From the NCBI RefSeq assembly GCF_004217545.1, contig NZ_SHKY01000001.1, positions 4,154,001 through 4,218,000 of the forward strand: a stretch of DNA of 64,000 nt. The letters run 5' to 3'. Positions 36,703 through 45,537 of the stretch are shown piece after piece (the stretch's first letter is position 1; each line of letters opens with the position of its first letter). Both the position numbers and the translations under genes were made by a program. This DNA comes from Krasilnikovia cinnamomea (GTDB lineage: Bacteria; Actinomycetota; Actinomycetes; Mycobacteriales; Micromonosporaceae). Below the pieces are notes generated by a model, which was given only the letters and a program-made list of their open reading frames with translations, ran no database searches and had not been told where the DNA came from.

Positions 36703-37872
36703 ATGTGGCAGGCCGAGGTCCGGATCGATCTGGACGCCATCCGGGACAACGTGGCGACGCTGCGCGCCCTGACTCCCGCCGAGGTCATGGCCGTCGTCAA
36801 GGCCGACGGGTACGGGCACGGCATGCTGCCGGCGGCCCGCGCGGCGGTGGCGGGCGGCGCGACCTGGCTCGGGGTGTGCACCCTCGACGAGGCGCTGGAG
36901 CTGCGCCGGGGCGGGATCCGGGTGCCGGTCCTGGCCTGGCTGGTGGCCCCCGGGCTGCCGCTGGAGCGGGGCGTCGCCGCCGACGTCGACCTCAACGCGG
37001 CCGGCACCGAACAGCTGGCGGAGGTGGTCGCGGCCGCGCGCCGCGCCGGGCGTAGCGCCCGGGTGCATCTCAAGCTGGACACCGGCCTGTCCCGGGGCGG
37101 CGCGCCGCTGGCCGAGTGGCCGCACCTGCTGGAGGCGGCGGGCAAGGCGCAGGCCGACGGGGAGGTGGAGGTCGTCGGCGTGTGGAGCCATTTCGCGTGC
37201 GCCGACGTGCCCGGCCATGAGTCCATCGACCGGCAGCTCGCCTCGTTCGCGGAGGGCCTGGCGCTGGCCGAGCGGTACGCCATCACGCCGCGCTACCGAC
37301 ACATCGCCAACTCGGCCGCGCTGCTGACCCGCCCCGACACCCACTACGACCTGGTCCGGGCCGGTATCACGATCTACGGGCTGTCCCCGCTGGCCACCGA
37401 GCACGCCTCCCGGCTGCGTCCCGCGATGAGCGCCCGGGCCCGCGTCTCGCTCACCAAACGGGTCCCGGCCGGGCAGGGTGTCGGGTATGGGCTGACCTAC
37501 ATGACGCCGCGCGAGTCCACGCTGGCGCTGGTGCCGCTCGGCTACGGCGACGGGGTGCCCCGGCACGCCTCGAATGTGGGCCCGGTCCGGCTCGGTGGCC
37601 GCAACCGGACCGTTGCCGGCCGGGTGAGCATGGATCAGATCGTGGTCGACTGCGGCGACGACCCGGTCGCACCGGGGGATGTCGCCACGTTGTTCGGGCC
37701 GGGTGACGACGGCGCGCCGACCGCCGACGACTGGGCGGCCGCCGTCGGCACGATCAACTACGAGATCGTGACCCGGTTCGGCAGCTCCCGGGTGCCCCGG
37801 GTGTACGACGGCAGCGCCGGGGTCCCGGCGGCGGACGTGACGCCGGCGCCCGGTGACGGGGAGGCCCAGTGA
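36703..37872 (+). CDS. alr: Alanine racemase Alr
   Basis: A 389-residue PLP enzyme making D-alanine for peptidoglycan. The PLP lysine is in VVKADGYGHG (K33), the catalytic Tyr lies in the C-terminal domain (VGYGLTYMTPRE), and the RxSMDQIVVD substrate segment is present. Two starts are possible: ATG 36670, which overlaps the nnrD stop, and ATG 36703, which starts MWQAEVRIDLDAIRDNV, the usual family N-terminus, 7 nt behind a -10-like box; the second is chosen. The stop overlaps the next gene (GTGA). Confidence 0.95.
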   Translation: MWQAEVRIDLDAIRDNVATLRALTPAEVMAVVKADGYGHGMLPAARAAVAGGATWLGVCTLDEALELRRGGIRVPVLAWLVAPGLPLERGVAADVDLNAAGTEQLAEVVAAARRAGRSARVHLKLDTGLSRGGAPLAEWPHLLEAAGKAQADGEVEVVGVWSHFACADVPGHESIDRQLASFAEGLALAERYAITPRYRHIANSAALLTRPDTHYDLVRAGITIYGLSPLATEHASRLRPAMSARARVSLTKRVPAGQGVGYGLTYMTPRESTLALVPLGYGDGVPRHASNVGPVRLGGRNRTVAGRVSMDQIVVDCGDDPVAPGDVATLFGPGDDGAPTADDWAAAVGTINYEIVTRFGSSRVPRVYDGSAGVPAADVTPAPGDGEAQ

Positions 37873-38963
37873 GCAACGCACAACCCCGCCGATCCACCAC
37901 GTCGCGGAGCCGGGCGAAGAAGGTCGGCATCGTCGGTGCCGTCATCGGTGTGGCCGCCGCCGGGTTGGCCGCCGCGGTCGCCACCGAACGGGCGATCGTC
38001 CGCAGGTCGGTCACCGCGCCCGGCGACCCGTACGCGAACGAGCCGTTCGGCGACCAGCCGTTCGACGCGGAGCTGACCGTGACCGCCGCAGACGGCGCCG
38101 AGCTGCACGTGGAGATCGTCGAGCCGCGCGCGCCGGGCGATCGGCCGACGATCGTCTTCGTGCACGGGTACGCGCTGGACATGGGCACGTTCTACTTCCA
38201 GCGCAAGGCGATCGCCGAGCAGGGTGACCACCGGATGGTCTTCTACGACCAGCCCGGCCATGGCCGCTCCGGCCTGCTCGACTCGGGGGACTACGACATC
38301 GCCGCGCTGGGCCGCTCGCTGGCCGCGGTCTTGGACGCGGCGGTGCCGGAGGGGCCGATCGTCCTGGTCGGGCACTCCATGGGCGGCATGACGATCATGG
38401 CGTTCGCCGAACACTATCCACAGTGGTTCGGCGACCGGGTCACGGGCGTGGCGCTGATCTCCACCTCCGCCAGCCTGATCGACAAGACGAAGATCGGCCT
38501 GCCGACGTTGCTGGCCCGCGCCAGCGCCCCGTTCTTCCCCGTGTGGGGTGGCGCCGCCCGGATCGGCGGCGGCGCGATCGACCGCGCCCGGCTCGCCGCC
38601 TCGGATCTCGCCTGGCTGCTGACCCGCCGGTACGGCTTCGGTGATCCGCGCCCGAGCGCGTCGCTGGTTACGTTCGTGGAGGAGATGAACTCCAAGACCT
38701 CGATCGAGACACTGACCAAATACCTGCGCACCCTCTACACGCACAACCGTTTCCCCGCGCTGACGCCGCTGCGCGGGGTGCCGGTGCTGGTGATCGTGGG
38801 CACGAAGGACTATCTCACCCCCGTGGCTCATTCGGAGGAGATCCTCAAGTACCTGCCAGAGGCCAAGCTCGTCAAGATCGACAACAGCGGGCACGTCGTC
38901 ATGCTGGAGCGCTCCGACGAGGTCAACGCGGCCCTGGACGCGTTCCTGGCGGAGATCCCGTGA
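37869..38963 (+). CDS. Membrane-anchored alpha/beta hydrolase
   Basis: A 364-residue protein. One N-terminal hydrophobic segment (about 19-41) follows a basic start, so it is anchored or exported. The hydrolase core has the oxyanion HGYALD (about 95), nucleophile elbow GHSMGG, Asp in the loop after VLVIVGTKD, and His in NSGHVVMLE. Substrate unknown. It sits between alr and tsaE and overlaps both by 4 nt, so the block is co-translated. The same gene order (alr-hydrolase-tsaE) is frequent in actinomycetes, which suggests a cell-envelope role, unproven. Confidence 0.88.
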   Translation: MSNAQPRRSTTSRSRAKKVGIVGAVIGVAAAGLAAAVATERAIVRRSVTAPGDPYANEPFGDQPFDAELTVTAADGAELHVEIVEPRAPGDRPTIVFVHGYALDMGTFYFQRKAIAEQGDHRMVFYDQPGHGRSGLLDSGDYDIAALGRSLAAVLDAAVPEGPIVLVGHSMGGMTIMAFAEHYPQWFGDRVTGVALISTSASLIDKTKIGLPTLLARASAPFFPVWGGAARIGGGAIDRARLAASDLAWLLTRRYGFGDPRPSASLVTFVEEMNSKTSIETLTKYLRTLYTHNRFPALTPLRGVPVLVIVGTKDYLTPVAHSEEILKYLPEAKLVKIDNSGHVVMLERSDEVNAALDAFLAEIP

Positions 38964-39589
38964 TCACCACGGGGATCCGGCTAGCCACCGTGGACGACAC
39001 CCGGCAGTTCGGCCGGTGGCTGGCCACCCTGCTGCGCCGCGGCGATCTCGTGCTGCTCACCGGGCCGCTCGGCGCCGGCAAGACGGCACTCACCCAGGGC
39101 ATCGGCGCCGGCCTGGGGGTCCGCGGCGACATCACCTCACCGACCTTCGTCATCGCCCGGGTGCACCGGCCGGACCCGGCGCGCGGTGGCCGGGTCGCGC
39201 TGGTGCACGCCGACGCGTACCGGCTGGGGGACGCCGCCGATCCTCGGGGCGAGATCGACGACCTCGACCTGGACGCGTCGGCCGGGGACTCGGTCACGGT
39301 GGTCGAGTGGGGTGAGGGCCTGGCCGAGCAGCTCAACGACGAGTATCTCCAGGTCCGGATCGCCCGCCTGGACGACGACACCCGGGTCCTGGACCTCGTC
39401 GCCCATGGCGCCGCATGGGCGCAAAGGCTGGCCGTCGCAGACCCGACGGCCGCCTCGGCGGCGGCAAGAGAAGAAACGGCCGCCTCGGCGGCGGCAGGAG
39501 AAGAATCGGCGGCCGGGGATCGGGCCGCCACCACAGGAGAGCCGGCGGTCGCCGACCGGGCGGCCGCGACGGAAAGGCTGGATTCGTGA
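38960..39589 (+). CDS. tsaE: tRNA t6A biosynthesis ATPase TsaE with extended tail
   Basis: A 209-residue P-loop ATPase, longer than the usual 150-160. The core has GPLGAGKT (35-42), SPTFVIARVH, ALVHADAYRLGD and VVEWGEGLAEQL. With TsaB and TsaD it makes the t6A modification at A37 of ANN-decoding tRNAs. The last 50 residues are an Ala/Glu low-complexity tail caused by a 30-bp tandem duplication at 39446-39505. GTG 38960 overlaps the hydrolase stop, and the tsaE stop overlaps the ung GTG. Confidence 0.93.
   Translation: MITTGIRLATVDDTRQFGRWLATLLRRGDLVLLTGPLGAGKTALTQGIGAGLGVRGDITSPTFVIARVHRPDPARGGRVALVHADAYRLGDAADPRGEIDDLDLDASAGDSVTVVEWGEGLAEQLNDEYLQVRIARLDDDTRVLDLVAHGAAWAQRLAVADPTAASAAAREETAASAAAGEESAAGDRAATTGEPAVADRAAATERLDS
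39446..39505 (+). repeat. 30-bp tandem duplication in the tsaE tail
   Basis: Two copies (39446-39475 and 39476-39505) of a unit beginning ACGGCCGCCTCGGCGGCGGC and ending AGAAGAA, differing at one base, with a third decayed partial copy after. It adds Thr-Ala-Ala-Ser-Ala-Ala-Ala-x-Glu-Glu blocks in frame. Confidence 0.9.
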
Positions 39590-40284
39590 ATCTCACCGGG
39601 ATGCTGCCCGATGGCTGGCGCGCGGAACTCGAGCCGCTGCTCGACGCCGACGCCACGGCGGCCCTGGGGGCGTTCGTCGCCGAGCAGTACCGCGACCACA
39701 CCGTCTACCCGCCGATCGAGGACCTGTTCGCGGCGTACCGGCTGTGCCCGCCCGAGCAGACCCGGGTGCTCATCCTCGGCCAGGACCCGTACCACGGGCC
39801 GGGGCAGGCGCACGGGCTCAGCTTCAGCGTCCGCGCCGGGGTCCGCATCCCGCCCTCGCTGCGCAACGTCTTCGCCGAACTGGCCGACGATCTGGGCATC
39901 GCGCCGGCCACCACCGGTGACCTGACCGGGTGGGCGAGCCAGGGAGTGCTGCTGCTCAACGCGGTGCTGACCGTCCGGGGCGGCGCGGCGGCCTCGCACG
40001 CGGGCAAGGGCTGGGAGGCGTTCACGGACGCGACCATCCGCGCCCTGAACGCCCGCCCCGAGCGGGTGGTCTTCCTGCTCTGGGGTGGGTACGCCCGCAA
40101 GAAGGCCGCACTGGTCACGAACCCGGCGCACGTCGTGCTGGAGGCCGGTCACCCCAGCCCGCTCAACCCGCGGGGCTTCCGGGGCGCGCGGCCGTTCAGC
40201 GCGGCCAACCAGGCACTGGCCGAGGCGGGCCGTCCGGTCGTCGACTGGGATCCGCGCGTCATTGCCCCGGAACCAGCCGGTTAG
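39586..40284 (+). CDS. ung: Uracil-DNA glycosylase (family 1)
   Basis: A 232-residue base-excision repair enzyme removing uracil from DNA. The water-activating loop GQDPYHGPGQAHG carries D67, the uracil-specificity region LLLNAVLTV follows, and the HPSPL loop (EAGHPSPLNPRGFRG) is near the C-terminus. GTG 39586 overlaps the tsaE stop (GTGA) and has GGAAAGG about 8 nt upstream. It is placed in the middle of the t6A gene block, between tsaE and tsaB. Confidence 0.95.
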   Translation: MNLTGMLPDGWRAELEPLLDADATAALGAFVAEQYRDHTVYPPIEDLFAAYRLCPPEQTRVLILGQDPYHGPGQAHGLSFSVRAGVRIPPSLRNVFAELADDLGIAPATTGDLTGWASQGVLLLNAVLTVRGGAAASHAGKGWEAFTDATIRALNARPERVVFLLWGGYARKKAALVTNPAHVVLEAGHPSPLNPRGFRGARPFSAANQALAEAGRPVVDWDPRVIAPEPAG

Positions 40285-40287
40285 GGT
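40282..40287 (+). promoter_or_regulatory. -10 box of a leaderless tsaB transcript
   Basis: TAGGGT, overlapping the ung stop and 6 nt before GTG 40294. It may give tsaB-rimI-tsaD their own transcript. Confidence 0.45.
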
Positions 40288-40293
40288 GTTGAC

Positions 40294-40950
40294 GTGCTGG
40301 TTCTCGCCTTGGACACCTCCACCCCCGCGGTGATCGCCGCCCTGGCGGAGGTGACCGACGACGGGATGCGGGGCGTGGCGGAGCGCCGTACCGTCGATCC
40401 GCGGGCACACGGCGAACTGCTGGCCCCGCAGATCGCGACGCTGCTGGCCGACGCCGGCGCGACCCCGCGCCAACTGGGGGCGATCGTCGCCGGGTTGGGG
40501 CCGGGCCCGTTCACCGGGCTGCGGGTCGGCCTCGTCACGGCGGCGGGCATGGCGCAGGCTCTGGCCATCCCGGCGTACGGGGTGTGCTCGCTGGACGCGC
40601 TCGGCCGCGCCGCCGGGCCGGGTCGGGTGCTGGTCGCCACGGACGCGCGGCGCCGTGAGGTGTACACCGCCACGTACACCGATGGTGTGCGCACCCGCGG
40701 GCCGGACGTGTCCCGCCCGGCCGACGTCGTCGTGGACGCCGACCGCGCGGTCGGCGAGGGCGCCTTGCAGTACAGCGAGGTGTTCGGCCTGCCGATCGAC
40801 GACCGCCTGCTGTACCCGCCCGGCGAGGCGCTGATCGCCCTCGCCGCCGACCGGGTCCGCGCCCGTGCGCCGCAGGAACCGCTGACCCCGCTGTACCTGC
40901 GCCGCCCCGACGCGGTCGCGTCCTCGGCGCGCAAACCCGTGCTGCGGTGA
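40294..40950 (+). CDS. tsaB: tRNA t6A biosynthesis protein TsaB
   Basis: A 218-residue ASKHA-fold protein: LALDTSTPAVIAAL, ELLAPQIATLLADAG, GLGPGPFTGLRVGLVTAAGMAQAL and CSLDAL are all family hallmarks. It has no catalytic activity itself and forms the TsaBDE complex. GTG 40294 gives the natural N-terminus. It overlaps rimI by 4 nt. Confidence 0.95.
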   Translation: MLVLALDTSTPAVIAALAEVTDDGMRGVAERRTVDPRAHGELLAPQIATLLADAGATPRQLGAIVAGLGPGPFTGLRVGLVTAAGMAQALAIPAYGVCSLDALGRAAGPGRVLVATDARRREVYTATYTDGVRTRGPDVSRPADVVVDADRAVGEGALQYSEVFGLPIDDRLLYPPGEALIALAADRVRARAPQEPLTPLYLRRPDAVASSARKPVLR

Positions 40951-41387
40951 TCCAGCTCGAACGCTTCCGCTGGTGGCACGTCGAGCAGGTGCTGCCGATC
41001 GAGACAGACCTGTTCGGCGCGGAGAAGTGGTCCGCCGCCATGTTCTGGAACGAGCTGGCCCAGCGCCACTACTACCTGGTCGCGACGGAGGACGAGACGG
41101 TGCTCGGGTACGCGGGACTGGCCGTCGTCGGCCCCGACGAGTCCTGGGTGCAGAACATCGCGGTCCGCCGCGACGCGCAACGCCGCGGGATCGGCCGCGC
41201 ACTGCTGGAGGCGCTGCTGGCCGAGGCGGGCCGGCGCGGCGTCCACAAGGTGCTGCTGGAGGTCGCCGTGGACAACGCCCCCGCCCAGCGGCTGTACGCC
41301 GGCTACGACTTCGAGCCGGTCGGCGTCCGCCGCGGCTACTACCAACCCAGCAACACCGATGCCCTGGTGATGATGCGCGATGCCTGA
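40947..41387 (+). CDS. rimI: Ribosomal protein S18-alanine N-acetyltransferase RimI
   Basis: A 146-residue GNAT acetyltransferase. The acetyl-CoA pyrophosphate loop is [18 protein letters not shown], followed by [30 protein letters not shown], close to the RimI pattern. The known target is the N-terminal Ala of ribosomal protein S18. Its location between tsaB and tsaD is the standard order. GTG 40947 overlaps tsaB; its end overlaps tsaD by 8 nt. Confidence 0.92.
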   Translation: MIQLERFRWWHVEQVLPIETDLFGAEKWSAAMFWNELAQRHYYLVATEDETVLGYAGLAVVGPDESWVQNIAVRRDAQRRGIGRALLEALLAEAGRRGVHKVLLEVAVDNAPAQRLYAGYDFEPVGVRRGYYQPSNTDALVMMRDA

Positions 41388-42432
41388 CGAACCCTTGGTC
41401 CTCGGGATCGAGACCTCCTGCGACGAGACCGGTGTCGGCATCGTGCGCGGGCACACCCTGCTGGCCGACGCCCTCGCGTCGAGCGTGGACGAGCACGCCC
41501 GCTTCGGCGGGGTGGTCCCGGAGGTGGCCAGCCGCGCCCACCTCGAGGCGATCGTGCCGACGATGCGGCGCGCGCTCGACGACGCGGGGGTCACCCTGGC
41601 CGACATCGACGCGATCGCGGTGACGGCCGGGCCGGGCCTGGCGGGCGCGCTCCTCGTCGGTGTCGCCGCCGCCAAGGGGTACGCGCTGGCCGCCGACAAG
41701 CCGGTGTACGGCGTCAACCACCTCGCCGCCCACGTCGCCGTGGACACCCTCGAGCACGGCCCGCTGCCCGAACCCGCCGTGGGTCTGCTCGTCTCCGGCG
41801 GGCACTCGTCGCTGCTGCTGGTCGACGACATCACCGCCGGGGTCACCCCGCTGGGCGCCACGATCGACGACGCGGCGGGGGAGGCCTTCGACAAGGTGGC
41901 GCGGCTGCTGGGGATGGGCTTCCCCGGCGGTCCGGTGATCGACCGTACGGCCCGCGACGGTGACCCGGCGGCGATCCCGTTCCCGCGCGGCCTGACCGCG
42001 CCGAAGGATCTGGCCGAGCACCGCTTCGACTTCTCGTTCTCGGGACTCAAGACGGCCGTGGCGCGCTGGGTGGAGGCGCGCGAGCGGGCCGGGGAGCCCG
42101 TACCGGTGGCGGATGTGGCCGCGAGCTTCCAGCACGCGGTGTGCGACGTGCTCACCGCCAAGGCGCTCGACGCGTGCCGTACGCACGGGGTGCGGACCCT
42201 GGTCATTGGAGGTGGCGTGGCGGCCAACTCCCGCCTGCGCGTGCTCGCCGAGGAACGCGCGGCGAAGCTGGGCATCGAGGTCCGGGTGCCCCGGCCCCAG
42301 CTGTGTACGGACAACGGCGCCATGGTGGCCGCGCTCGGTTCGCACCTGGTCGCCGCCGGCGTCGCGCCCAGCGGCCTGGACCTGCCCGCGGACTCGGCCA
42401 TGCCATTGACCACCGTCACGGTCTCCGGGTGA
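41380..42432 (+). CDS. tsaD: tRNA N6-threonylcarbamoyladenosine transferase TsaD
   Basis: A 350-residue ASKHA enzyme that transfers the threonylcarbamoyl group to A37. Metal-binding H114 and H118 are in NHLAAHVA; the start [25 protein letters not shown], the [23 protein letters not shown] loop and [12 protein letters not shown] are intact. Last gene of the t6A block (tsaE...tsaB-rimI-tsaD). Confidence 0.97.
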   Translation: MPDEPLVLGIETSCDETGVGIVRGHTLLADALASSVDEHARFGGVVPEVASRAHLEAIVPTMRRALDDAGVTLADIDAIAVTAGPGLAGALLVGVAAAKGYALAADKPVYGVNHLAAHVAVDTLEHGPLPEPAVGLLVSGGHSSLLLVDDITAGVTPLGATIDDAAGEAFDKVARLLGMGFPGGPVIDRTARDGDPAAIPFPRGLTAPKDLAEHRFDFSFSGLKTAVARWVEARERAGEPVPVADVAASFQHAVCDVLTAKALDACRTHGVRTLVIGGGVAANSRLRVLAEERAAKLGIEVRVPRPQLCTDNGAMVAALGSHLVAAGVAPSGLDLPADSAMPLTTVTVSG

Positions 42433-42433
42433 T

Positions 42434-42439
42434 TATGCT
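42434..42439 (+). promoter_or_regulatory. -10 box before the 84-residue gene
   Basis: TATGCT, starting 2 nt after the tsaD stop and 6 nt before ATG 42446. A good -10 match for a leaderless message. Confidence 0.5.
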
Positions 42440-42445
42440 CTGTTC

Positions 42446-42700
42446 ATGATCGCGCGGATGTGGGAGGTACGGGCCCTGGGCAGCGGCTTCGACGAGCTGC
42501 TGAGCTGGGTCTGCGACGAGGCGCTGCCCACGATCGAGGTGTTGCCGGCGCACGTGTCCAGCAAGGTCTACTCGTCCACGGATCACCGCATCGTCGTCAT
42601 CTCCACCTGGCGGCACGACCCGGTCCCGCTGCCCGCCCCGCCCGAGCGCCTGGTGGCCCGCGCCCCCCACGTCTGGGACTTCACCCCGGTCGACCGCTGA
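42446..42700 (+). CDS. Small hypothetical protein, apparently leaderless
   Basis: An 84-residue soluble protein with alternating strand/helix pattern: WEVRALGSGFDELLSWVCDEALPTIEV, then YSSTDHRIVVISTWRHDP and a Pro-rich end. The pattern (strand, long helix, two strands) is like a half ferredoxin-type dimeric alpha/beta barrel, but no family is recognised. ATG 42446 is preceded by a -10-like box, not a ribosome site; ATG 42458 (MWEV) is an alternative start. Codon use is typical of real genes here. Confidence 0.7.
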   Translation: MIARMWEVRALGSGFDELLSWVCDEALPTIEVLPAHVSSKVYSSTDHRIVVISTWRHDPVPLPAPPERLVARAPHVWDFTPVDR

Positions 42701-42710
42701 GTCGCGCGGC

Positions 42711-42980
42711 CTACCGCAGGGCGACGAAGACGCCCAGCATCACCAGGGTCAGGATCGCGACGGCGAACACCCACAACAGTTCCGGGCGCTGAGGCCCGTC
42801 GGCCACCGGCTCGGCGGGCAGGTCACGGACGACCGCGTCCAGGTCGGCGAGGGTACGCGCCTGCGTCACCACGTCGACCCGCTGCGCGAACTCGTCCAGG
42901 GTGAGCCGTCCCGCTCCGGTGTGCCGCTCCAGCGCGGCGACGATCCGCTGCCGATCCTCGTCGGACGCCCGCATCTCCAC
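42711..42980 (-). CDS. DUF1707 (SHOCT-like) membrane protein
   Basis: An 89-residue protein. The N-terminal half is the DUF1707 helical motif (MRASDEDRQRIVAALERHTGAGRLTLDEFAQRVD), followed by a linker and one C-terminal TM segment (LLWVFAVAILTLVMLGVFVAL). Function unknown; such domains are common in actinomycete envelope proteins. GTG 42980 is chosen because TACAGT lies 7 nt upstream on the minus strand (42988-42993), the leaderless arrangement seen elsewhere; GTG 42989 is the longer alternative. Downstream of, but convergent with, the 84-residue gene. Confidence 0.8.
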   Translation of the reverse strand: MEMRASDEDRQRIVAALERHTGAGRLTLDEFAQRVDVVTQARTLADLDAVVRDLPAEPVADGPQRPELLWVFAVAILTLVMLGVFVALR

Positions 42981-43019
42981 GACCGGCACTGTAGCCGCCT
43001 TCCGCGATCTCGGGGATGG

Positions 43020-44246
43020 CTAGATGAGGGGGTCTTCCAGGAGACGCTCGAAGGCCAGTTCGGCCCCGCCGATCAGGGCGGCGTCCTCGCCGAGCTCGGG
43101 CGTGCGCAGCCGCAGGTGCTCCCGGCAGGCGGGCAGCGCGACGGCGTTCAACCGGCTGCGGATCTGGGCGGCCGCGACCAGGTACACGTCGCGCAGCGTG
43201 CCGCCGAAGATGACCGCCTCGGGATTGAAGATGTTCACCAGGTTGCCCACGCCGAAGCCGAGCCAGTCGCCGACCTGGCGGACCGCCTGGCGCGCGATCC
43301 GGTCGCCGCGCCGGGCCGCGTCGACGACCTCCAGTACGGCCTCACTGCCCGACTGGTCCTCCCGGTGGGCCAGCCGCAGCAGGGCGTACTCGCCGATCTC
43401 CGTCTCCCAGCAGCCGCGTGACCCGCAGCTGCACGGGTGGCCCTGCGGGTTGACGACCATGTGGCCGACCTCGCCGCCGTAGCCGCCGTGCCCGGAGACC
43501 CGCCGGCCGCCCGCGATGATGCCGCCGCCGACGCCCACGTCGCCGTACAGATAAATGACGTTGTCGCAGCCGACGGCGGCGCCGCGGCTGTGTTCCACCA
43601 GCGCGGACACGTCCGCCGCGTTGCCGACCAGGAAGTGGCCCGCGTCGCCCGGATCGCCGTCGCCGAGCCCGCTGCCGAGCTCACTGCTCAGCTCGCCGCC
43701 CAGCTCCGTGCTGAGCGCGCCGGAGACGTTCTCGTCGACCCAGCCGATCGTCGGAGCGAGGCGGACCACGCCGTCGGCGCGGCGCACCATCCCGGCGATC
43801 GCCATCCCGCCACCGACGCAGCGGGCGTCGTCGCCGACGCCGCGGTGCATGTCGCGGATGAATCCGGCCAGCGGCTGCACCGCGTCGATCACCTGCATGC
43901 CGCGCGGCCGTTCGGCCTCGCGGCGGTCCAGGATGTGGCCGCCGAGCCCGACGCGGGCCGCGCGGATGCGGTCCACCTCGATGCTGATCGCGTACGCGTA
44001 GACCCGCGCCGACTCGGGCCGGACGACAAGCGAGGGTCGTCCGGCCCGGCCGGTTTCGCGCGGGGCTTCCTCACTGATCAGGCCGGCCGTGGCCAGCTCC
44101 GCCGTGAGGGCGCCGATGGTGCTGCGGTTGAGACCCAGCCGGCTGGTCAGTTCCGCTCGGGACGTGGCTCCGTGCACGTGTACGTACCGGAGCAGGGTCC
44201 CGAGGTTGTGCCGGCGGACCTCCTCCTGGCTGGGGCCGGCTCGCAT
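43020..44246 (-). CDS. ROK-family (XylR-type) transcriptional repressor
   Basis: About 408 residues. The N-terminal winged helix (RRHNLGTLLRYVHVHGATSRAELTSRLGLNRSTIGALTAELATAGLI, about residues 9-60) is followed by a ROK sugar-kinase-like domain with GDVGVGGGIIAGGRRVSGHGGYGGEVGHM and the zinc-binding CSCGSRGCWE. This is the layout of XylR/NagC-type repressors. An unusual acidic Ser/Glu/Leu/Gly run (about 200-220, GALSTELGGELSSELGSGLGDGDPGD) is inserted in the ROK domain. It is the last gene after the sugar importer genes and likely their regulator. ATG 44246 (MRAGPSQEEVRRHNL) is preferred to the longer frame from 44321, which overlaps the permease gene. Confidence 0.88.
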   Translation of the reverse strand: MRAGPSQEEVRRHNLGTLLRYVHVHGATSRAELTSRLGLNRSTIGALTAELATAGLISEEAPRETGRAGRPSLVVRPESARVYAYAISIEVDRIRAARVGLGGHILDRREAERPRGMQVIDAVQPLAGFIRDMHRGVGDDARCVGGGMAIAGMVRRADGVVRLAPTIGWVDENVSGALSTELGGELSSELGSGLGDGDPGDAGHFLVGNAADVSALVEHSRGAAVGCDNVIYLYGDVGVGGGIIAGGRRVSGHGGYGGEVGHMVVNPQGHPCSCGSRGCWETEIGEYALLRLAHREDQSGSEAVLEVVDAARRGDRIARQAVRQVGDWLGFGVGNLVNIFNPEAVIFGGTLRDVYLVAAAQIRSRLNAVALPACREHLRLRTPELGEDAALIGGAELAFERLLEDPLI

Positions 44247-44277
44247 CAGCGCGCCGCCCCCGTCCCCAGGATCGTGT

Positions 44278-45537
44278 TCATCGGTTGCCGGTGGCGGCCG
44301 CTCTGCGCCGGGACAGCGCATCGACGCTGGCCGCGGCCAGCAGCACCAGGCCGGTGAAGATGAACTTGGTGCCGGAGGTGAAGTTCATCAGGCCCATGCC
44401 GTTGTCGATGACGGCGATGACCGCGCCACCGAGCACGGCGTCGATGACCCGGCCCTTGCCGCCGAAGAGGCTGGTGCCACCGATGACGGCGGCCGCGACC
44501 GCGTACAGCAGCACGTTGCTGCCGCCGGAGCGCGGGTCGACCGAGCTGGCCCGGCTGGCGGCGATGATGCCGCCGATCGCGGCCATGAACGAGCAGATGA
44601 CGAACACCGAGATCCGGATCCGGTCGGTCGGGATACCGGCGCGGCGCGCCGCCTCGGTGTTGCCGCCGACCGCGTACACGTGCCGGCCGTAGGTGGTGCG
44701 GCTCAGCACGAAGGTCCAGATGATCGCCGCGACCGCGATGAGCGGCACCACGATCGGCACACCCTTGAGGGAGTTGATCGCCGGGTTGATGGCCCGTTCC
44801 TGGGTGAGGATGGCGACTCCCGCGAACACCAGGATGGCGACGCCGACGACACGCAGGAGCACGATGCCCATCGGGTCGTGGACCAGCCCGCGGGAGACGC
44901 GACCGCGCACCTTGATCAGCTGGGTGGCGGCGTAGCCGGCCACGGCGACGACGGCCAGGATCCAGCTCATCGCGACCGACATGTTCTTGTTGGCCAGTGC
45001 CAGGACGAACGGGTCACGGATCGAGATGTTCGTGCCGCCACCGAGCAGCACCAGCAGCACACCCTGGAAGGCCAGGAAGGCGGCCAGCGTGACGACGAAC
45101 GACGGGATGCCGACCTTCGACACCAGGAAGCCGATCATGAACCCGATGACCAGGCCGGCGACGAGCGCGACCGGGATCGCGGTGTACCAGCTCCAGCCGT
45201 GGTTGGAGAGCAGCACGGCCATCACCGCGCCACACACACCGCTGGTGTAGCCCGCGGACAGGTCGATCTCGCCGAGCAGCAGGACGAAGACCAGGCCCAT
45301 CGCGATGAAGATGACCGAGGCGCCCTGCGAGAAGAGGTTCGAGAAGTTCAGCGCGCTGAGGAACGTCTCGGGCCGGGCGAAGCCGAAGATCAGGAACAGC
45401 ACGACCAGGCCGAGGATGGCGGCGAGGCTGCCGATGTCGCCGCCGCGGACCCGCTGCCAGTAGCCCGTCAGATGGCTGCCGACGGTGGGCTGGACGACCT
45501 GGATGCCACCGGCGGTGGTTGTGGTGGTAGTGCTCAT
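44278..45537 (-). CDS. xylH: Sugar ABC transporter permease (XylH-like)
   Basis: A 419-residue permease with about ten or more TM segments, larger than RbsC and like XylH. Motifs include GEIDLSAGYTSGVCGAVMAVL, VVTLAAFLAFQGVLL, GRHVYAVGGNTEAARRAGIPTDRIRISVFVICSFMAAIGG (the EAA-like ATPase contact) and GGTSLFGGKGRVIDAVLGG. Starts with a Thr-rich leader and overlaps the ATPase gene by 4 nt (ATGA). Works with the XylF-like binding protein. Confidence 0.9.
   Translation of the reverse strand: MSTTTTTTAGGIQVVQPTVGSHLTGYWQRVRGGDIGSLAAILGLVVLFLIFGFARPETFLSALNFSNLFSQGASVIFIAMGLVFVLLLGEIDLSAGYTSGVCGAVMAVLLSNHGWSWYTAIPVALVAGLVIGFMIGFLVSKVGIPSFVVTLAAFLAFQGVLLVLLGGGTNISIRDPFVLALANKNMSVAMSWILAVVAVAGYAATQLIKVRGRVSRGLVHDPMGIVLLRVVGVAILVFAGVAILTQERAINPAINSLKGVPIVVPLIAVAAIIWTFVLSRTTYGRHVYAVGGNTEAARRAGIPTDRIRISVFVICSFMAAIGGIIAASRASSVDPRSGGSNVLLYAVAAAVIGGTSLFGGKGRVIDAVLGGAVIAVIDNGMGLMNFTSGTKFIFTGLVLLAAASVDALSRRRAAATGNR

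Noticed and set aside
38923..42345. A 1140-residue open frame on the minus strand
   Set aside because: It is antisense to tsaE, ung, tsaB, rimI and tsaD, all certain genes. High G+C leaves antisense frames open; the translation is low-complexity Arg/Gly/Val and has no domain.
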